From contig JAEXOR010000052.1 in assembly GCA_023439185.1 (NCBI GenBank), positions 1-64,000 of the forward strand: a stretch of 64,000 nucleotides of DNA, written 5' to 3'. Below, in pieces: positions 62,857 through 64,000 of the stretch. Position numbers and translations under genes: made by a program. Position 1 is the stretch's first letter, and every line of letters begins with the position of its first letter. The notes under the pieces were generated by a model that saw only the letters and a list, made by a program, of their open reading frames with translations, did no database searches and was not told the DNA's origin. Source of the DNA: Bacillota bacterium (GTDB lineage Bacteria; Bacillota; Desulfotomaculia; Desulfotomaculales; Desulfallaceae).

Positions 62857-63600
62857 TTATTTATCCGTTTTGTTTTCTCTATAGACTTTGGGGGACGTCC
62901 CCAGATGTCTTTGGAACAGTCTGGTGAGCGAACTCTGCCGGTCGTATCCCACAAGCTGAGCGATCTGCAGAATTGATAAATTCGTATTTTGCAGGTATTC
63001 CCTGGCTTTGTTCAAGCGAATTTTGCGAATATAGGCGTTGGGGGTCATTTCGGTTTTCTTGTAAAACCATTTGCAGTAGTAAGAAGCTTCGAAATGCTCC
63101 AGGGAAGCAAGCTGGTCAATGGTGATTTTCTCATGATAATGCGCATGGATGTATTGGATGGAAACAGGGGTGGCTTCTTCCAATAAAAAACCGGCCGCAT
63201 AGTGGATGAGGCTTTCCAAAGCACTGCCGCGACGGGTTTTTTCAGTTCCTTCGTTTAACAGTAAGAACCGGATGGCCTTCCAACGCTCATCTAAAACCCG
63301 GTACATTTCTATATCCGCGCTGCCGATATCAGGCAACACGAAAAGAGGGATGTCCAATACCAGGAATTCATTTCTGCCGGTGGCGCGAAAAGTATGGTCG
63401 AAATTTGGCGGCAGAAAAAACAAATGCCGGTTATCCAGTGACAAATCGTGAATTTGGGTTCTGAAATGCAAGGCGCCTTCTATGGGCAGGATGAGTTGAG
63501 CATAAGGATGGCTGTGCGTATGATATTGTTTATTATAAGTTCTTCGCTCACATAAAACTTCCGTTAGCCTGCCACCCATAGGCAACTCTCCCCATCCCAT
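62857..63600 (-). CDS. AraC-family transcriptional regulator
   Basis: A 247-aa regulator. The N-terminal half is a cupin-like sensor (YHTHSHPYAQLILPIEGALHF, HLFFLPPNFDHTF). The C-terminal 100 residues hold both helix-turn-helices: ITIDQLASLEHFEASYYCKWFYKKTEMTPNAYIRKIRLNKA and SILQIAQLVGYDRQSSLTRLFQRHLGTSPKVYR. AGGAAAG lies upstream of ATG 63600. It precedes the EamA gene on the same strand and probably controls it in response to a small ligand. Confidence 0.9.
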   Translation of the reverse strand: MGWGELPMGGRLTEVLCERRTYNKQYHTHSHPYAQLILPIEGALHFRTQIHDLSLDNRHLFFLPPNFDHTFRATGRNEFLVLDIPLFVLPDIGSADIEMYRVLDERWKAIRFLLLNEGTEKTRRGSALESLIHYAAGFLLEEATPVSIQYIHAHYHEKITIDQLASLEHFEASYYCKWFYKKTEMTPNAYIRKIRLNKAREYLQNTNLSILQIAQLVGYDRQSSLTRLFQRHLGTSPKVYRENKTDK

Positions 63601-63734
63601 TTTAATACCACTTTCCTATACCATTATAACAGGGGGTTCTTCCAGGCTCAAGGATCCTTACTGAATTGTCGCTCAAGCCGGGCGGCAGGAAGTATATCCA
63701 GGAATGTCGAATTATTATACCGTAGAACAGGTGA

Positions 63735-63816
63735 TGCCGAAAAAATGCCCGGCATTTATTTTTGCACACGGGTTTGAAAAAGCGCGCAAGGGGGTAATGA
63801 CCAGGGCGCGCTTTCT
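63735..63816 (+). terminator. Two hairpins before the sigma-factor gene
   Basis: ATGCCG/CGGCAT followed by TTATTTTT (about 63735-63765) and AAAGCGCGC/GCGCGCTTT (about 63779-63816) lie between the AraC promoter and the sigma gene. They could terminate or attenuate transcription into it. Confidence 0.45.
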
Positions 63817-63833
63817 TTGGGAGAGGATTTTAG

Positions 63834-64000
63834 TTGCGTTATACCGACGAGGATTTGGTTATAAAAATAAAAAACGGGGACCAGGACGCCTTTGAGCAGC
63901 TGGTACACCGCTACGAGGGTAAAATATACAGCGTGGCCTACCGTTTTATGGGTAACCACGCCGATGCCGGGGACCTGGCCCAGGATACTTTTATCCGCAT
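63834..64000 (+). CDS. ECF sigma factor (partial, cut by window end)
   Basis: TTG 63834 follows GGGAGAGG. The 55 codons visible read MRYTDEDLVIKIKNGDQDAF, then EQLVHRYEGKIYSVAYRFMG, then NHADAGDLAQDTFIRI, which is regions 1-2.2 of a SigW/RpoE-type extracytoplasmic sigma factor. The DLAQDTFIRI segment is the core-binding helix. The rest and any anti-sigma gene lie beyond the window. Confidence 0.92.
   Translation, partial: MRYTDEDLVIKIKNGDQDAFEQLVHRYEGKIYSVAYRFMGNHADAGDLAQDTFIR

Noticed and set aside
63704..63895. A 63-codon frame before the sigma-factor gene
   Set aside because: It crosses two hairpins, overlaps the sigma gene in another frame and has no ribosome-binding site.

Overview
The window is a piece of the chromosome of a spore-forming, anaerobic, Gram-positive bacterium. 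It most resembles the Desulfotomaculum/Pelotomaculum group of the Clostridia. The evidence is a CO dehydrogenase of the Wood-Ljungdahl pathway (acsA), sporulation genes (yyaC, a spoVB-type flippase), molybdenum-enzyme genes (fdhD, mogA, a molybdenum aldehyde oxidoreductase), a CIRCE-controlled groESL operon, strong AGGAGG ribosome-binding sites and many TTG starts. The genus is inferred from gene content; there is no rRNA in the window. Composition is mostly GC-moderate, with AT-richer patches near 21-25 kb, 36-39 kb and 51-54 kb that look acquired.

Layout. 0-2.1 kb: end of an acetyl-CoA synthase/CODH operon on the minus strand. 2.3-18.8 kb: mostly housekeeping and transport: a ten-helix membrane protein, mtaB, yyaC, a YkvI-type permease, DUF503, an EamA exporter, a complete amino-acid ABC importer, acuA, MFS, a YkgJ cysteine-cluster protein, two envelope proteins of unknown role, a 59-aa protein beside fdhD, and mogA. 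19-21 kb: groES-groEL under CIRCE. 21.2-29.1 kb: a LysR gene, a group IIC intron sitting directly behind a terminator hairpin, then a sulfotransferase and two carboxylate/anion permeases. 29.3-35.5 kb: glnS, cysK, EamA, ogt, spoVB. 35.8-37.7 kb: tRNA-Thr followed by debris (transposase remnant, VbhA-type antitoxin with an internally deleted Fic gene) and a DUF1906-SLH protein.

37.5-45.6 kb is the most coherent accessory block. A sigma-54 activator lies upstream of a textbook -24/-12 promoter, which reads into a permease, an iron-type alcohol dehydrogenase and a molybdenum aldehyde oxidoreductase. The likely job is substrate-induced uptake and oxidation of an alcohol or aldehyde to the acid. 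The block is bracketed by two direct copies of a 3' gene fragment, 104 bp of which are identical, and this suggests that it arrived by, or created, a duplication.

46-51.6 kb: a soluble CZB-domain chemoreceptor, MFS, a DtxR-family regulator and an iron-uptake operon (feoA plus a feoB split into separate GTPase and membrane genes). 51.6-61.4 kb: acquired and decaying genes: an AT-rich multidrug MFS, a DUF4825 protein, a beta-propeller lipoprotein, a methyltransferase, an unrecognised 504-aa protein carrying a decarboxylase-pump motif, a MerR-GyrI regulator broken by one amber codon, a truncated and frameshifted MFS, and a sigma-factor stub. 61.4-64 kb: a small membrane protein, tRNA-Leu, an EamA/AraC pair and the start of an ECF sigma factor cut by the window end.

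Two REP-like palindromic elements sit at convergent gene ends (5.1 and 7.4 kb) and supply the last codons of the genes they separate.
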